A stretch of 64,000 nt of DNA from Rhizobium sp. N324 (GCF_001664485.1 NZ_CP013630.1:1181001-1245000), one strand, 5' to 3'; shown: positions 42,533 through 52,302, numbered from the stretch's first letter. Numbers and translations: made by a program. The notes: generated by a model from the sequence alone, not told the origin.

Positions 42533-44275
42533 TCATTTTGTTTCAAGCGTTCCAAGCTGTCTGCGCGCCGTATTCGTCTGGAGCCTGTTTCCTGCCTCTG
42601 CACGGCTCCTTGCCGGAGCAGGAGCCACCTGCAGAACCTTTGACAGCACCTCGTCTTTCGGACCGAAGGCGCGCTGGCGGCCACCCTCCATCATCAGCAC
42701 CTTGTCGACGACGCTGATCGCGCTCGGCCGGTGCGCGACGACGATCGCGATGCCGCCGCGCTCGCGAACCGAGACGAGGGCCCTGACCACGGCTGCCTCG
42801 CCCTCGGCGTCGAGGTTGGCGTTCGGCTCGTCCATCACCACGAGGAAGGGATCGCCATAAAGCGCGCGGGCGATGCCGATACGCTGGCGCTGACCGGCCG
42901 ACAGCGCGGAGCCGCCTTCGCCGATTGAAGTCTCATAGCCCTTCCCGAAGGAAAGGATCAATTCGTGCGCGCCCGCCGCTTTCGCCGCTGCCACGATCGC
43001 CTCCGGATCGGGATCATCCTCGAACCGGGCGATGTTCTCGGCGATGGTGCCGTCGAACAGTTCCACGCCCTGCGGCAGATAGCCGATATGGCGGCCAAGC
43101 GCCTCGTTGTCCCAATGGTCGAGGCTGGCCCCGTCCAGGCGGACATTGCCGGCCGCCGGCGCCCATGCCCCGACCAGCACCCTTGCGAGGCTCGACTTGC
43201 CCGAGCCGGACGGCCCGATGATGCCGAGTGCGGTTCCGCGCTCCATGACAAAGCCGACGCCGCCGACATTTGGCTTGCGTTCGCCGGGAGGAACGATGAT
43301 GAGCTCTTCGGCGCGCAGTTCCCGCACCGGCTTCGGCAGCGGCAAGGCCGACCGTTGTTCCGGCACCTTCTTCAGCATGTCCTGTAGCCGGGCCCAGCTC
43401 TGCCGCGCCATAAGGAAGGGCTTCCAGTTGGCGATGGCGAGATCGACCGGCGCAAGCGCACGGCCCATCATGATCGAAGCGGCGGTCATCACGCCGGGCG
43501 TCGCGACTTGATTGATGACCAGCCATGCGCCGACGCCGAGCATCGTCGATTGCAGGATGGCGCGCAGCGCCTTCGCAAGGCCGCCAAGGCCGCCCGTGAC
43601 ATCGCCCGCCCGGCGGTTCGCCTTGAGATAGTCGGAATTGGCTTTCTGCCAGCGCGCGCCGATCCGGCGCGAAAGACCCATCGCATGGACGACCTCAGCA
43701 TTGCGGCGAGCGGCTTCCATGAGCCCGTTGCGGGCCATGTTGTGGGTCGTCGCCTCCTTGATTGCCTTCTGCGAAAGGATGTTCGTCAGCAGCGTCAGCG
43801 ACACCAGCACGATCGCCCCGGCAAGCGCCGTGATGCCGAGCCAGAAATGGAAGATGAAGCAGATGCCGAGATAGAGCGGGATCCACGGAAGGTCGAAGAG
43901 CGCCGTCGGGCCGGCGCCCGACAGGAAGCCTCGCACATTATCGAGATCGCGCAGCGGCTGCAGACCGTCGCCGGGCATACGGGCGATGAGCGGCAGGCGC
44001 GTCACCGCCGCATGCACCCGGTCCGAAAGTTCCCGGTCGAAGCGCTCGCCGATGCGCAGCAGAATGCGCGAGCGAAGGATGTCGAGCGCCGCCTGAAAAC
44101 CGTAAAGCCAGAGCGCGAGAACACCGAGGCCGACCAGCGTCGGAACGCTTCCGCTCGCCAGAACCCGGTCGTAGATCTGCAGCATGAACAGCGGCGCGGT
44201 CAGCGCCAGCAAGTTGATAACGAAGCTCGCGGCAACAAGACTGCCGAAAACACCCAGGTTCAGGAAAGCAAACAT
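42533..44275 (-). CDS. Type I secretion ABC transporter (PrsD-like)
   Basis: The 580-residue protein has an N-terminal membrane domain (residues 1-300) with several helices, and a nucleotide-binding domain. The latter shows Walker A GPSGSGKSS (about 352-360), signature LSAGQRQR (~456) and Walker B VVMDEPNANLD (~477). It lacks an N-terminal peptidase domain, as usual for exporters of RTX proteins. It follows the adhesin gene by about 130 bases and precedes the HlyD gene. The likely cargo is the upstream adhesin. Confidence 0.9.
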   Translation of the reverse strand: MFAFLNLGVFGSLVAASFVINLLALTAPLFMLQIYDRVLASGSVPTLVGLGVLALWLYGFQAALDILRSRILLRIGERFDRELSDRVHAAVTRLPLIARMPGDGLQPLRDLDNVRGFLSGAGPTALFDLPWIPLYLGICFIFHFWLGITALAGAIVLVSLTLLTNILSQKAIKEATTHNMARNGLMEAARRNAEVVHAMGLSRRIGARWQKANSDYLKANRRAGDVTGGLGGLAKALRAILQSTMLGVGAWLVINQVATPGVMTAASIMMGRALAPVDLAIANWKPFLMARQSWARLQDMLKKVPEQRSALPLPKPVRELRAEELIIVPPGERKPNVGGVGFVMERGTALGIIGPSGSGKSSLARVLVGAWAPAAGNVRLDGASLDHWDNEALGRHIGYLPQGVELFDGTIAENIARFEDDPDPEAIVAAAKAAGAHELILSFGKGYETSIGEGGSALSAGQRQRIGIARALYGDPFLVVMDEPNANLDAEGEAAVVRALVSVRERGGIAIVVAHRPSAISVVDKVLMMEGGRQRAFGPKDEVLSKVLQVAPAPARSRAEAGNRLQTNTARRQLGTLETK

Positions 44276-44408
44276 GATACTTCTCTTTCACAGTACCTCA
44301 GGCGGCTTTTCCCGTGCTTCCGTCCTGCCGATCGAAAAGATCGGCTGTGGCCCGCCACCGCGAACCGCCGCGGTGGCGACATGGCGGGAAAGCGGGCCTC
44401 CATTTTGA

Positions 44409-47400
44409 TCAGAGGAGGAAATCCGAACTCGTCAGGCCCAGGTTTGTGCCTGTCAAGACGATCGTCGTTTCGTCGGTATTCGTGTCTCCGTTGCTATCGA
44501 AGTGAAGGATCGTGTTGCCGCCGCTTTCGGTGTACCAGGCACTGTGGGTCGTGGCCGTCGTTCCACTCCAGGCGAAGGCTTGATCGCCTGGAGTGTTGGG
44601 GTTGAGCGTATACGCGTCGAGCCCGCTCACATCGATCTTGTCAAACCCATGGTGGAAGTCATGGATCGTGTCCGGGGCGCCGGACGTGCTGTCCCCCGCC
44701 AAGGTAAACACAAATGTATCATTGCCGGAGCCACCCCAAAGGTCATCCTGCTCGGCGCTGCCATTGAGGGTGTCGTTGCCGGAGCCCCCGTACAACGTGT
44801 CCAGGCCTTGGCTTCCGATCAGTATGTCGTTGCCCGCCTGGCCGTAGAGCGCATCGGCCCCGTTGTTTCCATTCAGCGTGTCGTTACCTGCCTGGCCATA
44901 AAGCGTATCACCAGAGTTGCCGCCGCTGATGGTATTGTCAGCCGCATTTCCGACCTTGATATCGACACCGTTGGTTTCGCCCCAATTTGTCGTTGTAGCG
45001 GTCGCTGTGTCCGTATCGTGGTCATTGCTCGTATCGCTGTCGCTTTCGATCACGTCGATGATGCCGAGATGGAAAGTATGCGAGGCATCCGGCGTGCCGC
45101 CGACCGTTGCATCATTCACGTTCACGGTCACGTCGTAGCCGGCCTTCGCTTCGAAGTTCGCGCCACCGTTGAAGTACAGCGCGCCGTTCAGGATCGTGAA
45201 TGACGCGACGTCACTTCCAGACAGCGACAGCACGTTGTTTCCGGAATCGACATCCGTCACCGCAATATCGGCAACTTTGATCACGCCGCCATTTTCGGGC
45301 GTCGACGTGACTGTGTTCGACAACACAACCGCCGTCGGGGCGTCGTTGACCGCATCAAGCGTAAAGCTCTGCGTTGCCGGCACACTGCCGCCATGGCCGT
45401 CGATGACGGTATAGCTGAGGCTGACCGGGCCGTTGTAGTTGGCATCCGGCGTAAAGGTCCAGCTGCCGTCATTGTTGTTGACCAGGGCGCCATGATTGGC
45501 GCTGAGGCCGGAGACCGACAGCGGATCGCCGTCGACATCGGAGAAGCCGGCCAGCAGGTCAGCGGCGCTGATCGTGTAGGCCGTGTCCTCGCTGCCTGCG
45601 ACCAGCGTCGCCGCATTGCCGCTGAGAACGGGCGCGTCGTTGACCGCATCAAGCGTGAAGCTCTGGGTTGCCGGCACACTGCCGCCATGGCCGTCGATGA
45701 CGGTATAGCTGAGGCTGACCGGGCCGTTGTAGTTGGCATCAGGCGTAAAGGTCCAGCTGCCGTCATTGTTGTTGACCAGGGCGCCATGATTGGCGCTGAG
45801 GCCGGAGACCGACAGCGGATCGCCGTCGACATCGGAGAAGCCGGCCAGCAGGTCAGCGGCGCTGATCGTGTAGGCCGTGTCCTCGCTGCCTGCGACGAGC
45901 GTCGCCGCATTGCCGCTGAGGACGGGCGCGTCGTTGACCGCATCAAGCGTGAAGCTCTGGCTTGCCGGGACACTGCCGCCATGGCCGTCGATGACGGAGT
46001 AGCTGAGGCTGACCGGGCCGTTGTAGTTGGCATCCGGGGTGAAGGTCCAGGTGCCGTTATTGTTGTTGACCAGGGCGCCGTGGTTGGCGGTCAGGCCGGA
46101 GACCGACAGCTGGTCGCCGTCGACATCGGTAAAGCCGGCCAGCAGATCAGCGGCGCTGATCGTGTAGGGTGTGTCCTCGCTGCCGGCGGCCAGCGTCGCT
46201 GCATTGCCGCTGAGGACGGGGGCGTCGTTGACCGCATCAAGCGCAAAGCTCTGCGTCGCTGGCACGCTGCCGCCATGGCCGTCGATGACGGTATAGCTGA
46301 GACTGACCGGGCCGTTGTAGTTGGCATCAGGCGTAAAGGTCCAGCTGCCGTCATTGTTGTCGACCAGGGCGCCGTGGTTGGCGGTCAGGCCGGAGACCGA
46401 CAGCGGATCGCCGTCGACATCGGAGAAGCCGGCCAGCAGGTCAGCGGCGCTGATCGTGTAGGCCGTGTCCTCGCTGCCGGCGACCAGCGTCGCCGCATTG
46501 CCGCTGAGAACGGGCGCGTCGTTGACCGCATCAAGCGCAAAGCTCTGGGTTGCCGGCAGACTGCCGCCATGGCCGTCGATGACGGTATAGCTGAGGCTGA
46601 CCGGGCCGTTGTAGTTGGCATCAGGCGTAAAGGTCCAGCTGCCGTTGTTGTTGTCGACCAGGGCGCCGTGATTGGCGCTGAGGCCGGAGACCGACAGCGG
46701 ATCGCCGTCGACATCGGAGAAGCCGGCCAGCAGGTCAGCGGCGCTGATCGTGTAGGCCGTGTCCTCGGTTCCCGCCGAAAGCGTCGCCGCATTGCCGCTG
46801 AGGACCGGCGCGTCGTTGACCGCACCAAGCGTGAAGCTCTGGGTCGCCGGCACACTGCCGCCGTTTCCGTCGGTGACGGTGTAGCTGAGGCTGACCGGGC
46901 CGTTGTAGTTTTCGGCCGGGGTGAAGGTCCAGGTGCCGTTATTGTTGTCGACCAGGGCGCCGTGATTGGCGGTCAGGCCGGAAACCGACAGCTGATCGCC
47001 GTCGACATCGGTAAAGCCGGCCAGCAGATCAGCGGCGCTGATCGTGTAGGCCGTGTCCTCCGTGCCTGCGGCCAGTGTCGCCGCATTGCCGCTGAGGACG
47101 GGGGCGTCGTTGACCGCCGCCAGGGAGAAGCTCTGGGTCGCCGGGACACTGCCGCCATGGCCGTCGATGACGGTATAGCTGAGGCTGACCGGGCCGTTGT
47201 AGTTGGCATCCGGGCTGAAGGTCCAGGTGCCGTTATTGTTGTTGACCAGGGCGCCATGGTTGGCGCTGAGGCCTGAGACCGACAGCTGGTCGCCGTCGAC
47301 ATCGGTGAAGCCGGCCAGCAGGTCGGCGGCGCTGATCGTGTAGGGCGTGTCCTCGGTGCCGGCCGAAAGCGTTGCTGCATTGCCGCTGAGGACCGGTGCA

Positions 47401-48164
47401 TCGTTGACCGCCGCTAGCGTGAAGCTCTGCGTCGCCGGCACACTGCCGCCATGACCGTCGGTGACGGTGTAGCTCAGGCTGACCGGGCCGTTGTAGTTGG
47501 CATCCGGCGTAAAGGTCCAGGTGCCGTTATTGTTGTTGACGAGGGCGCCATGGTTGGCGGTCAGGCCTGAGACCGACAGCTGGTCGCCGTCGACATCGGT
47601 GAAGCCGGCCAGCAGGGCAGCGGTGCTGATCGTGTAGGGTGTGTCTTCGCTGCCGGCCGCAAGCGTCGCCGCATTGCCGCTGAGGACCGGCGCGTCGTTG
47701 GCTCCGTTGATCACAACCTTCAGCGTGCCGACGCTGAGCGTGCCGTTCGACATCTTGATCGTATACTGGATCGTGTCCTGGAACGTTTCTCCGGCATTGA
47801 GCGCGTTGATCTGCGCGCGTAGACCGGCTGCGTCATAGTGGATCTTGTTGTCATTGCCGATCCAGAATGTTGCTCCCATTTGGCTGGTTTGGCTGAAGCT
47901 TACGCCCACGCCGTCCTGGATCAGCAGGTCCTTGTTGTAATCGACAAACGCCTTGTTGGTAACGACGATCGCTGCCCCTCCGTCGTCGTTTTTGACGCCG
48001 TCATCGACCGAATAGATTGTCGTCTTCACGCCGCCCCCGCTTGCGGCCAAGACGTCGAACGCGAACTGAAGGCTGCCGTCCTCGGTGCCGGATTGTGTCA
48101 GATCGGCTGCCGCGCCTGAATTCGAAAACGTGACGGTCGTGCCTGAAACTGTCGTAGTCGCCAT
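44409..48164 (-). CDS. Large RTX/cadherin-repeat adhesin, type I secreted
   Basis: The 1251-residue protein has an N-terminal ~155-residue region, eight tandem 98-residue cadherin-like (VCBS/tandem-95 type) repeats at residues 156-939, one diverged repeat and a C-terminal RTX part (~1080-1150) with GGxGxDxLY nonapeptides. The end is the uncleaved type I signal region. Ca2+ binding to the aspartates would stiffen it outside the cell. It should be a surface or secreted adhesin involved in attachment or biofilm. GGGGGAAA upstream supports ATG 48164. Confidence 0.9.
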   Translation of the reverse strand: MATTTVSGTTVTFSNSGAAADLTQSGTEDGSLQFAFDVLAASGGGVKTTIYSVDDGVKNDDGGAAIVVTNKAFVDYNKDLLIQDGVGVSFSQTSQMGATFWIGNDNKIHYDAAGLRAQINALNAGETFQDTIQYTIKMSNGTLSVGTLKVVINGANDAPVLSGNAATLAAGSEDTPYTISTAALLAGFTDVDGDQLSVSGLTANHGALVNNNNGTWTFTPDANYNGPVSLSYTVTDGHGGSVPATQSFTLAAVNDAPVLSGNAATLSAGTEDTPYTISAADLLAGFTDVDGDQLSVSGLSANHGALVNNNNGTWTFSPDANYNGPVSLSYTVIDGHGGSVPATQSFSLAAVNDAPVLSGNAATLAAGTEDTAYTISAADLLAGFTDVDGDQLSVSGLTANHGALVDNNNGTWTFTPAENYNGPVSLSYTVTDGNGGSVPATQSFTLGAVNDAPVLSGNAATLSAGTEDTAYTISAADLLAGFSDVDGDPLSVSGLSANHGALVDNNNGSWTFTPDANYNGPVSLSYTVIDGHGGSLPATQSFALDAVNDAPVLSGNAATLVAGSEDTAYTISAADLLAGFSDVDGDPLSVSGLTANHGALVDNNDGSWTFTPDANYNGPVSLSYTVIDGHGGSVPATQSFALDAVNDAPVLSGNAATLAAGSEDTPYTISAADLLAGFTDVDGDQLSVSGLTANHGALVNNNNGTWTFTPDANYNGPVSLSYSVIDGHGGSVPASQSFTLDAVNDAPVLSGNAATLVAGSEDTAYTISAADLLAGFSDVDGDPLSVSGLSANHGALVNNNDGSWTFTPDANYNGPVSLSYTVIDGHGGSVPATQSFTLDAVNDAPVLSGNAATLVAGSEDTAYTISAADLLAGFSDVDGDPLSVSGLSANHGALVNNNDGSWTFTPDANYNGPVSLSYTVIDGHGGSVPATQSFTLDAVNDAPTAVVLSNTVTSTPENGGVIKVADIAVTDVDSGNNVLSLSGSDVASFTILNGALYFNGGANFEAKAGYDVTVNVNDATVGGTPDASHTFHLGIIDVIESDSDTSNDHDTDTATATTTNWGETNGVDIKVGNAADNTISGGNSGDTLYGQAGNDTLNGNNGADALYGQAGNDILIGSQGLDTLYGGSGNDTLNGSAEQDDLWGGSGNDTFVFTLAGDSTSGAPDTIHDFHHGFDKIDVSGLDAYTLNPNTPGDQAFAWSGTTATTHSAWYTESGGNTILHFDSNGDTNTDETTIVLTGTNLGLTSSDFLL
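45348..47699. repeat. Eight tandem 294-base repeats inside the adhesin gene
   Basis: Every 294 bases the same sequence returns, with about one change per 15-25 bases. Repeats 5, 7 and 8 are the most alike, suggesting recent duplication or conversion. The frame is unbroken. Confidence 0.95.
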
Positions 48165-48676
48165 TACAAATTTCCCCCCAGTGATACTGCAAACGACAAA
48201 GTGTTCGCCCCAGCTGTTATTGTTAATCCGGGCGCGCCCACCCATCCCCGACGCAATCGCGGAATAAACATGCCCATCTTGACGGTATATTATATTTTTA
48301 CAAATAGTAATCCATGCAATACATATAACGCTACAAACTATACAATAGAGTTAGGTTGATTGTGCATATAGTTAATTGACCAATGCATGGGATTATTTGC
48401 GCCAGCATCCATATGGCAACCTGCACTTCCGGTTTATCGGCACGGAAGAGTTCCACCCGGCACCAACTGGGCCGGGTCTGCAGCTCGACAGGTTTCGTGA
48501 GCGAAGCGAGCTCGCGAGGCGGTGGACTGGCCCGCGAGCTTTATGAAATTGTGCGCGGATGCAGGGGGAACTACCGGACGGGCGATCTCGCATCGAAAGG
48601 CTTGAAAATTTCCGATGGACCTTGTCGATTGCAGAACCGTAAAATCGACAACCGTCTGTCAACACGGAACAATCAC
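48165..48676. other. AT-rich intergenic region between adhesin and GFA genes
   Basis: Around 48270-48400 the sequence is much more AT-rich than the window average, with runs such as TATATTATATTTTTAC. It probably contains the adhesin promoter and could bind a nucleoid protein or a MucR-like regulator. Short frames have no support. Confidence 0.5.
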
Positions 48677-49084
48677 ATGCCGATCTTTCATGCCAAGTGT
48701 AGCTGCGGCGCCCTGTCCCTGGAGGTCGATGGCGATCCTTTGCACAATCACATCTGCACCTGCAGACGTTGCCAGCGCGCATCCGGCAGCGTGCTTTCCC
48801 ACAATGTATGGTTCCGCGAGGAGAATGTCCGGGTCGTTTCCGGAGACTATTCCGTATGGTATCCGCAGGGCGAAAACACAGCTGATGTGATGAAGGCGTT
48901 TTGCCGGATCTGCGGCGGCGGTGGATTTTCGAAATCCGGATCATATTTCCCCGGCTCGGTCGTCATCGCGGGCGGCACATTTGCCGATCCGTCCTTTCCC
49001 GCGCCGGATCATGTTCATTGGTGGAATAGTCGCCCCCACTGGATCGATCTGGCCGAGGCGATCGAGCGTCATGCCGACGAGTGA
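48677..49084 (+). CDS. GFA-family (CENP-V-like) zinc protein
   Basis: The 135-residue protein has the glutathione-dependent formaldehyde-activating fold: Cys8 and Cys10 in CSCGAL, CTCRRCQ (27-32) and CRICG later, all placed to bind two zinc ions. Family members handle S-hydroxymethylglutathione or related thiols; the substrate is not proven. ATG 48677 matches the family start; a longer frame upstream has no ribosome site. Confidence 0.85.
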   Translation: MPIFHAKCSCGALSLEVDGDPLHNHICTCRRCQRASGSVLSHNVWFREENVRVVSGDYSVWYPQGENTADVMKAFCRICGGGGFSKSGSYFPGSVVIAGGTFADPSFPAPDHVHWWNSRPHWIDLAEAIERHADE

Positions 49085-49098
49085 ATTCGTTCGAGCAG

Positions 49099-49130
49099 CT
49101 CAAGACCTGGAATGACGGAAGTCGGGGCGG
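49099..49130. repeat. Right-half fragment of family B repeat
   Basis: CTCAAGACCTGGAATGACGG and the next GGGGCG match the right part of family B with a few changes. Confidence 0.55.
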
Positions 49131-49159
49131 GCGGTTTCGCTAAACGGCCAGCCGACGGC

Positions 49160-49504
49160 TCAATCCGTCTTCGGCTGGCCGGGGATCTGTCCGTAAGCCG
49201 TCAGGATGGCCTTGATCAGGCCCGGGAAGCGCTCATCGAGCTCGGCGCAGCGGGTTTGATTGCGCATCTCGATACCCTGGCGTTCGCTGAGGATCAGGCC
49301 GGATTCGCGCAGCACCTTGAAATGGTTCGACAGCGACGACTTCGGGATGACGCGCTCGCCGAGTTGGCCAAGCGCAGAACAGGTCCCGCCGCAGCCGGCA
49401 CCGGAAAGCCAGGCGAAAATTGCGGCGCGCTCCGGATCGGAAAGCGCATAGAGGATCGCCTCGGGCCGGATGTCCTCTAATGCGGGGTGAAAGAGCGGTC
49501 TCAT
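49160..49504 (-). CDS. ArsR-family transcription regulator
   Basis: The 114-residue protein has a winged helix-turn-helix. The recognition segment is IPKSSLSNHFKVLRESGL (about residues 53-70), with ALSDPERAAIFAWL earlier. Cys38 and Cys42 (GCGGTC) might sense a metal or thiol. It is divergent from the SDR gene, and a dyad lies in the shared promoter, so it probably represses both. Confidence 0.85.
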   Translation of the reverse strand: MRPLFHPALEDIRPEAILYALSDPERAAIFAWLSGAGCGGTCSALGQLGERVIPKSSLSNHFKVLRESGLILSERQGIEMRNQTRCAELDERFPGLIKAILTAYGQIPGQPKTD

Positions 49505-49523
49505 GAATTTTATATAGCGACCC

Positions 49524-49559
49524 TTGACATTAAGATCAACAGTTCCGAATTTCTGAACT
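49524..49559 (+). promoter_or_regulatory. SDR promoter with ArsR-type operator
   Basis: TTGACA (49524-49529) is 17 bases from a weak -10. AGTTC (49541-49545) and GAACT (49555-49559) form an inverted repeat over this -10. A bound ArsR protein would block transcription of the SDR gene. Confidence 0.6.
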
Positions 49560-49611
49560 ACGGAACAAGGCCGCCAGTTTCGACGGCAGTCCGGATCAGA
49601 AGGAATTGAAT

Positions 49612-50358
49612 ATGGCTAAGCTTACGGGAAAGGTCGCTGTGGTCACGGGGGCCTCCAAAGGCATTGGCGCCGCGATTGCCAAGGCGCTTGCGGCCGAAGG
49701 TGCGCAAGTGGTGGTGAATTACGCTTCGAGCAAGGCCGGAGCAGATGCCGTCGTTGAGGCGATCAGCGCGGCCGGCGGCAAGGCGATCGCCGTCCAGGGC
49801 GACGTCTCGAAGGCCGAGCAGGCGCAGGGCCTGGTCGATGCCGCCGTCAAGCAATTCGGCAAGCTCGACGTGCTGGTCAACAATTCGGGCGTCTACGAAT
49901 TCGCGTCGATCGAGGAGGTGACCGAGGAACATTATCGCCGCATCTTCGACGTCAACGTTCTCGGCGTTCTCCTGACCACCCAGGCGGCGGTCAAGCACCT
50001 CGGCGAGGGCGGCAGCGTCATCAACATCTCCTCGGTGGTCACCAGCATGGCCCCGCCCGCCAGCGCCGTCTACACCGGCACCAAGGGCGCGCTGGAGGGC
50101 ATCAACAGCGTGCTGGCCAAGGAGCTCGGCCCGCGCAAGATCCGCGTCAACGCCATCCTGCCTGGAATGGTCGAGACCGAGGGCGCGCACACGGCCGGCG
50201 TCATCGGCTCGGATTTCGAGCAGGTCGTCGTCGGCCAGACGCCGCTCGGCCGCGTCGGCCAGCCGGATGATATCGCCGGCGTCGCCGTCTTCCTCGCTTC
50301 CGACGACGCCCGCTGGATGACCGGCGAACGGCTGGCTGCCAGCGGTGGTTTTCGCTAA
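49612..50358 (+). CDS. Short-chain dehydrogenase/reductase
   Basis: The 248-residue protein has the classical SDR motifs: TGASKGIG (residues 12-19) for NAD(P), NNSGV, an INISSVV strand and YTGTK as the catalytic Tyr-Lys pair. LPGMVETEG follows. It would reduce or oxidise a small carbonyl or alcohol; the substrate is unknown. It is divergent from the ArsR gene, an arrangement usual for stress- or xenobiotic-responsive reductases. Confidence 0.9.
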   Translation: MAKLTGKVAVVTGASKGIGAAIAKALAAEGAQVVVNYASSKAGADAVVEAISAAGGKAIAVQGDVSKAEQAQGLVDAAVKQFGKLDVLVNNSGVYEFASIEEVTEEHYRRIFDVNVLGVLLTTQAAVKHLGEGGSVINISSVVTSMAPPASAVYTGTKGALEGINSVLAKELGPRKIRVNAILPGMVETEGAHTAGVIGSDFEQVVVGQTPLGRVGQPDDIAGVAVFLASDDARWMTGERLAASGGFR

Positions 50359-50558
50359 GGCCGGCTGATGACGCGCGCGTCTTGACGGCGCGCGCTGCCC
50401 GCCTGAGAGACTCTACACTCCCCTTGGCAATCAAAGCTCCCACATCGTTAAGCCCCGCCGCACTTTCCGACTAAAGGCCCAGGCCCTCAGCCTTCAGGAA
50501 CAAAGTCCGCATGGCGAGGTTGGTGTTGCGATACAGCGCAAAACCCTGGGAGAAACTC

Positions 50559-50900
50559 ATGCGGAAATCTCTTCAATTCATACTGGTCGGCCTCGCCGCC
50601 ATGACCGGCCTGACGATCTCGCCGACGATCGCGGCTGCGCAGGATCTGGAATTGCGGGTCGGCCCCGGCGGCGTCGGTGTTTACGATCGGGATCGCGACC
50701 GTGATCGCTACGACCGGTACGACCGCCGTGGTCGGCGCGGCTGCGATCCTAACGATGCGCTCGATATCGCCCGCAGCGAAGGACTTCGCCGGGCGCAGAT
50801 TGTCCGCATGTCGCCGCGCGCAATCGTCGTCCAGGGGATGACGCGCCGAGGACCGGATCGGATGACCTTTGCCAACCGGCGCGGCTGCCCGGAAATCTGA
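50559..50900 (+). CDS. Secreted basic protein, unknown
   Basis: The 113-residue protein has a signal peptide (cleavage after TIAAAQ, about residue 28) and a stretch of Asp-Arg-Tyr repeats (DRDRDRDRYDRYDRRGRR), followed by a small domain with two Cys. It is typical of secreted Rhizobiales proteins of unknown function. GGGAGA seven bases upstream supports ATG 50559. Confidence 0.7.
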   Translation: MRKSLQFILVGLAAMTGLTISPTIAAAQDLELRVGPGGVGVYDRDRDRDRYDRYDRRGRRGCDPNDALDIARSEGLRRAQIVRMSPRAIVVQGMTRRGPDRMTFANRRGCPEI

Positions 50901-50948
50901 TATGGCGTGAGCGGCAAGATGGACGGGCCGCGTTTGCGAGCCCGGTGC

Positions 50949-50973
50949 GGAACCTTTGGGCGCGCCGGACATT
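50949..50973 (+). promoter_or_regulatory. Possible EcfG-type promoter
   Basis: GGAAC-N18-TT occurs about 62 bases upstream of the YidB-like gene. The -10 side is weaker than in the sites at 28517 and 30929, so this may be chance. Confidence 0.3.
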
Positions 50974-51034
50974 GCTGCCCATGCAGCGCTCTGCATGGGT
51001 CGGCTGCAGTCTTTCAACCATGGGAGGATTCATC

Positions 51035-51568
51035 ATGATGAGCGGTCAATTGAAGGCGCTTCTCGCCGTTCTTGCCGTTGCCGGCTACCAGAACAGAGAC
51101 AAGATCGGGGAACTCCTGCGCGGCATTCAGAATCCGCAGTCGGCCGGCGCCGGCGGCCAGCAGCCCGGTGGGCTTGGCGGCATCCTCGGCGGCCTCGGGG
51201 GCTCCGGTGGTTTGGGTGGACTTCTCGGCGGGCTGACCTCCGGCAGCATCGTCAGCGGCGGTCTCGGCGATCTCCTGAAGACCTTTCAGCAGAACGGCCA
51301 TGGCGACAAGATCGACTCATGGGTAAGACCCGGCCAGAATGCCGATATCAACGACGGCCAGCTCGCCGAAGCCCTCGGTCCGGATGTCCTGAACGAGATC
51401 GCCCGGAACACCGGCCTGTCGCGAGACGAGATTCTCGGGCGGCTGAGCCGCGATCTCCCCAAGGCCGTCGACGATCTGACGCCGGAGGGGAAGCTGCCGA
51501 CCGCCGAGGAGGATTTCTTGTCGTCGGCGAGCCAATCGACCACGTCGCCTCGGCCGGGTGGCATTTAG
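51035..51568 (+). CDS. YidB-like (DUF937) protein
   Basis: The 177-residue protein has a helical N-terminus (LKALLAVLAVAGYQNRDKI), a very Gly-rich central stretch (about residues 38-75) and the YidB-like C-terminal domain with VRPGQNADINDGQLAEALG and LPKAVDDLTPEGKLP. YidB proteins are cytoplasmic and of unknown role. GGAGG lies before the ATG. Confidence 0.8.
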   Translation: MMSGQLKALLAVLAVAGYQNRDKIGELLRGIQNPQSAGAGGQQPGGLGGILGGLGGSGGLGGLLGGLTSGSIVSGGLGDLLKTFQQNGHGDKIDSWVRPGQNADINDGQLAEALGPDVLNEIARNTGLSRDEILGRLSRDLPKAVDDLTPEGKLPTAEEDFLSSASQSTTSPRPGGI

Positions 51569-51642
51569 GTTTGCGCTAAGGGGCGCGCGGCCGGCCGGCA
51601 GCCGGCGCGCGTCAGCTCATATATCGCTGATTTGCCGAAGCT

Positions 51643-51750
51643 TTCACCCCACCCTCCGTCCTCCTCGGGCTTGACCGGAGGATCCACGCCGGCCCCCATC
51701 GGCGGTGGGCATGGATTCCAGGCTCAAGGCCTGGAATGACGGAGATTGGG
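51643..51750. repeat. Family B intergenic palindrome, copy 3
   Basis: The element runs from CACCCCACCCTCCGTCCTCC to ATGACGGAGATTGGGG, with GGATTCCAGGCTCAAGGCC as the right hairpin. Confidence 0.8.
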
Positions 51751-51807
51751 GATGTGTTGGGGTGCTACACTCGCCGCTGGCGCGCGTGATGATTGCGGTC
51801 GGACTTG

Positions 51808-52302
51808 ATGAGGATTCTGCGGCGCGATAAATCACCTGTTGCCATCAACGCGGATCGCCCCGAAGTGAACAAGAGACATCGCAGCTCCGATACTTCCGCA
51901 CCCCATGTTTTCACACGCAGCGCCATCGCGTCAGATATTGCCTGGTTGCCTGACATGGTTGCCCTTGGAAAACCATCGATTGCTGCTGAAGCCTATATCC
52001 AGGCCTATCTGGCGGATCCCGCCGAATGGTACTGGTCGACGATCCTGCTTCACGATCCGGAAGAGATGGTCTTGAAGCGGGTTCTCGCCATTGTCGAGCA
52101 AGCCAAATTGCCCGATCACGAGGAGGCGCTCGGTCAATTGGGCGCCGGCCCGCTCGAAGACATGATGTCGGATGAACTGCTGGATCATTTGCAGCATTGG
52201 CTGCCGTTCACGCCCGCCATGCGTTACGCGCTGAGTCAGGTTCGCATGTCTGCCGAACATCCCGCCTTGCAACGGCGATTAGAGGCGATGCTTTCGCGGT
52301 AG
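51808..52302 (+). CDS. DUF6869-like protein
   Basis: The 164-residue protein has AYIQAYLADPAEWYW and a later LGQLGAGPLEDMM, which resemble the DUF6869 signature of helical proteins common near polymorphic-toxin loci. The first ~45 residues are basic and poorly conserved in character, so a start at ATG 51955 is possible. It lies between two family B repeats. Function unknown. Confidence 0.6.
   Translation: MRILRRDKSPVAINADRPEVNKRHRSSDTSAPHVFTRSAIASDIAWLPDMVALGKPSIAAEAYIQAYLADPAEWYWSTILLHDPEEMVLKRVLAIVEQAKLPDHEEALGQLGAGPLEDMMSDELLDHLQHWLPFTPAMRYALSQVRMSAEHPALQRRLEAMLSR

Noticed and set aside
41430..44605. Long plus-strand frames opposite the HlyD and ABC genes
   Set aside because: They are complements of well-supported secretion genes and show no motif of their own.
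45393..47276. 627-codon plus-strand frame with repeated AVDDGIAEADRAVV segments
   Set aside because: It is the complement of the adhesin's 294-base repeats. The repeat length is divisible by three, so the antisense frame stays open automatically.
45348..47699. Tandem repeats considered as a CRISPR or satellite array
   Set aside because: The repeats are 294 bases, contiguous without spacers, and encode in-frame cadherin-like domains.
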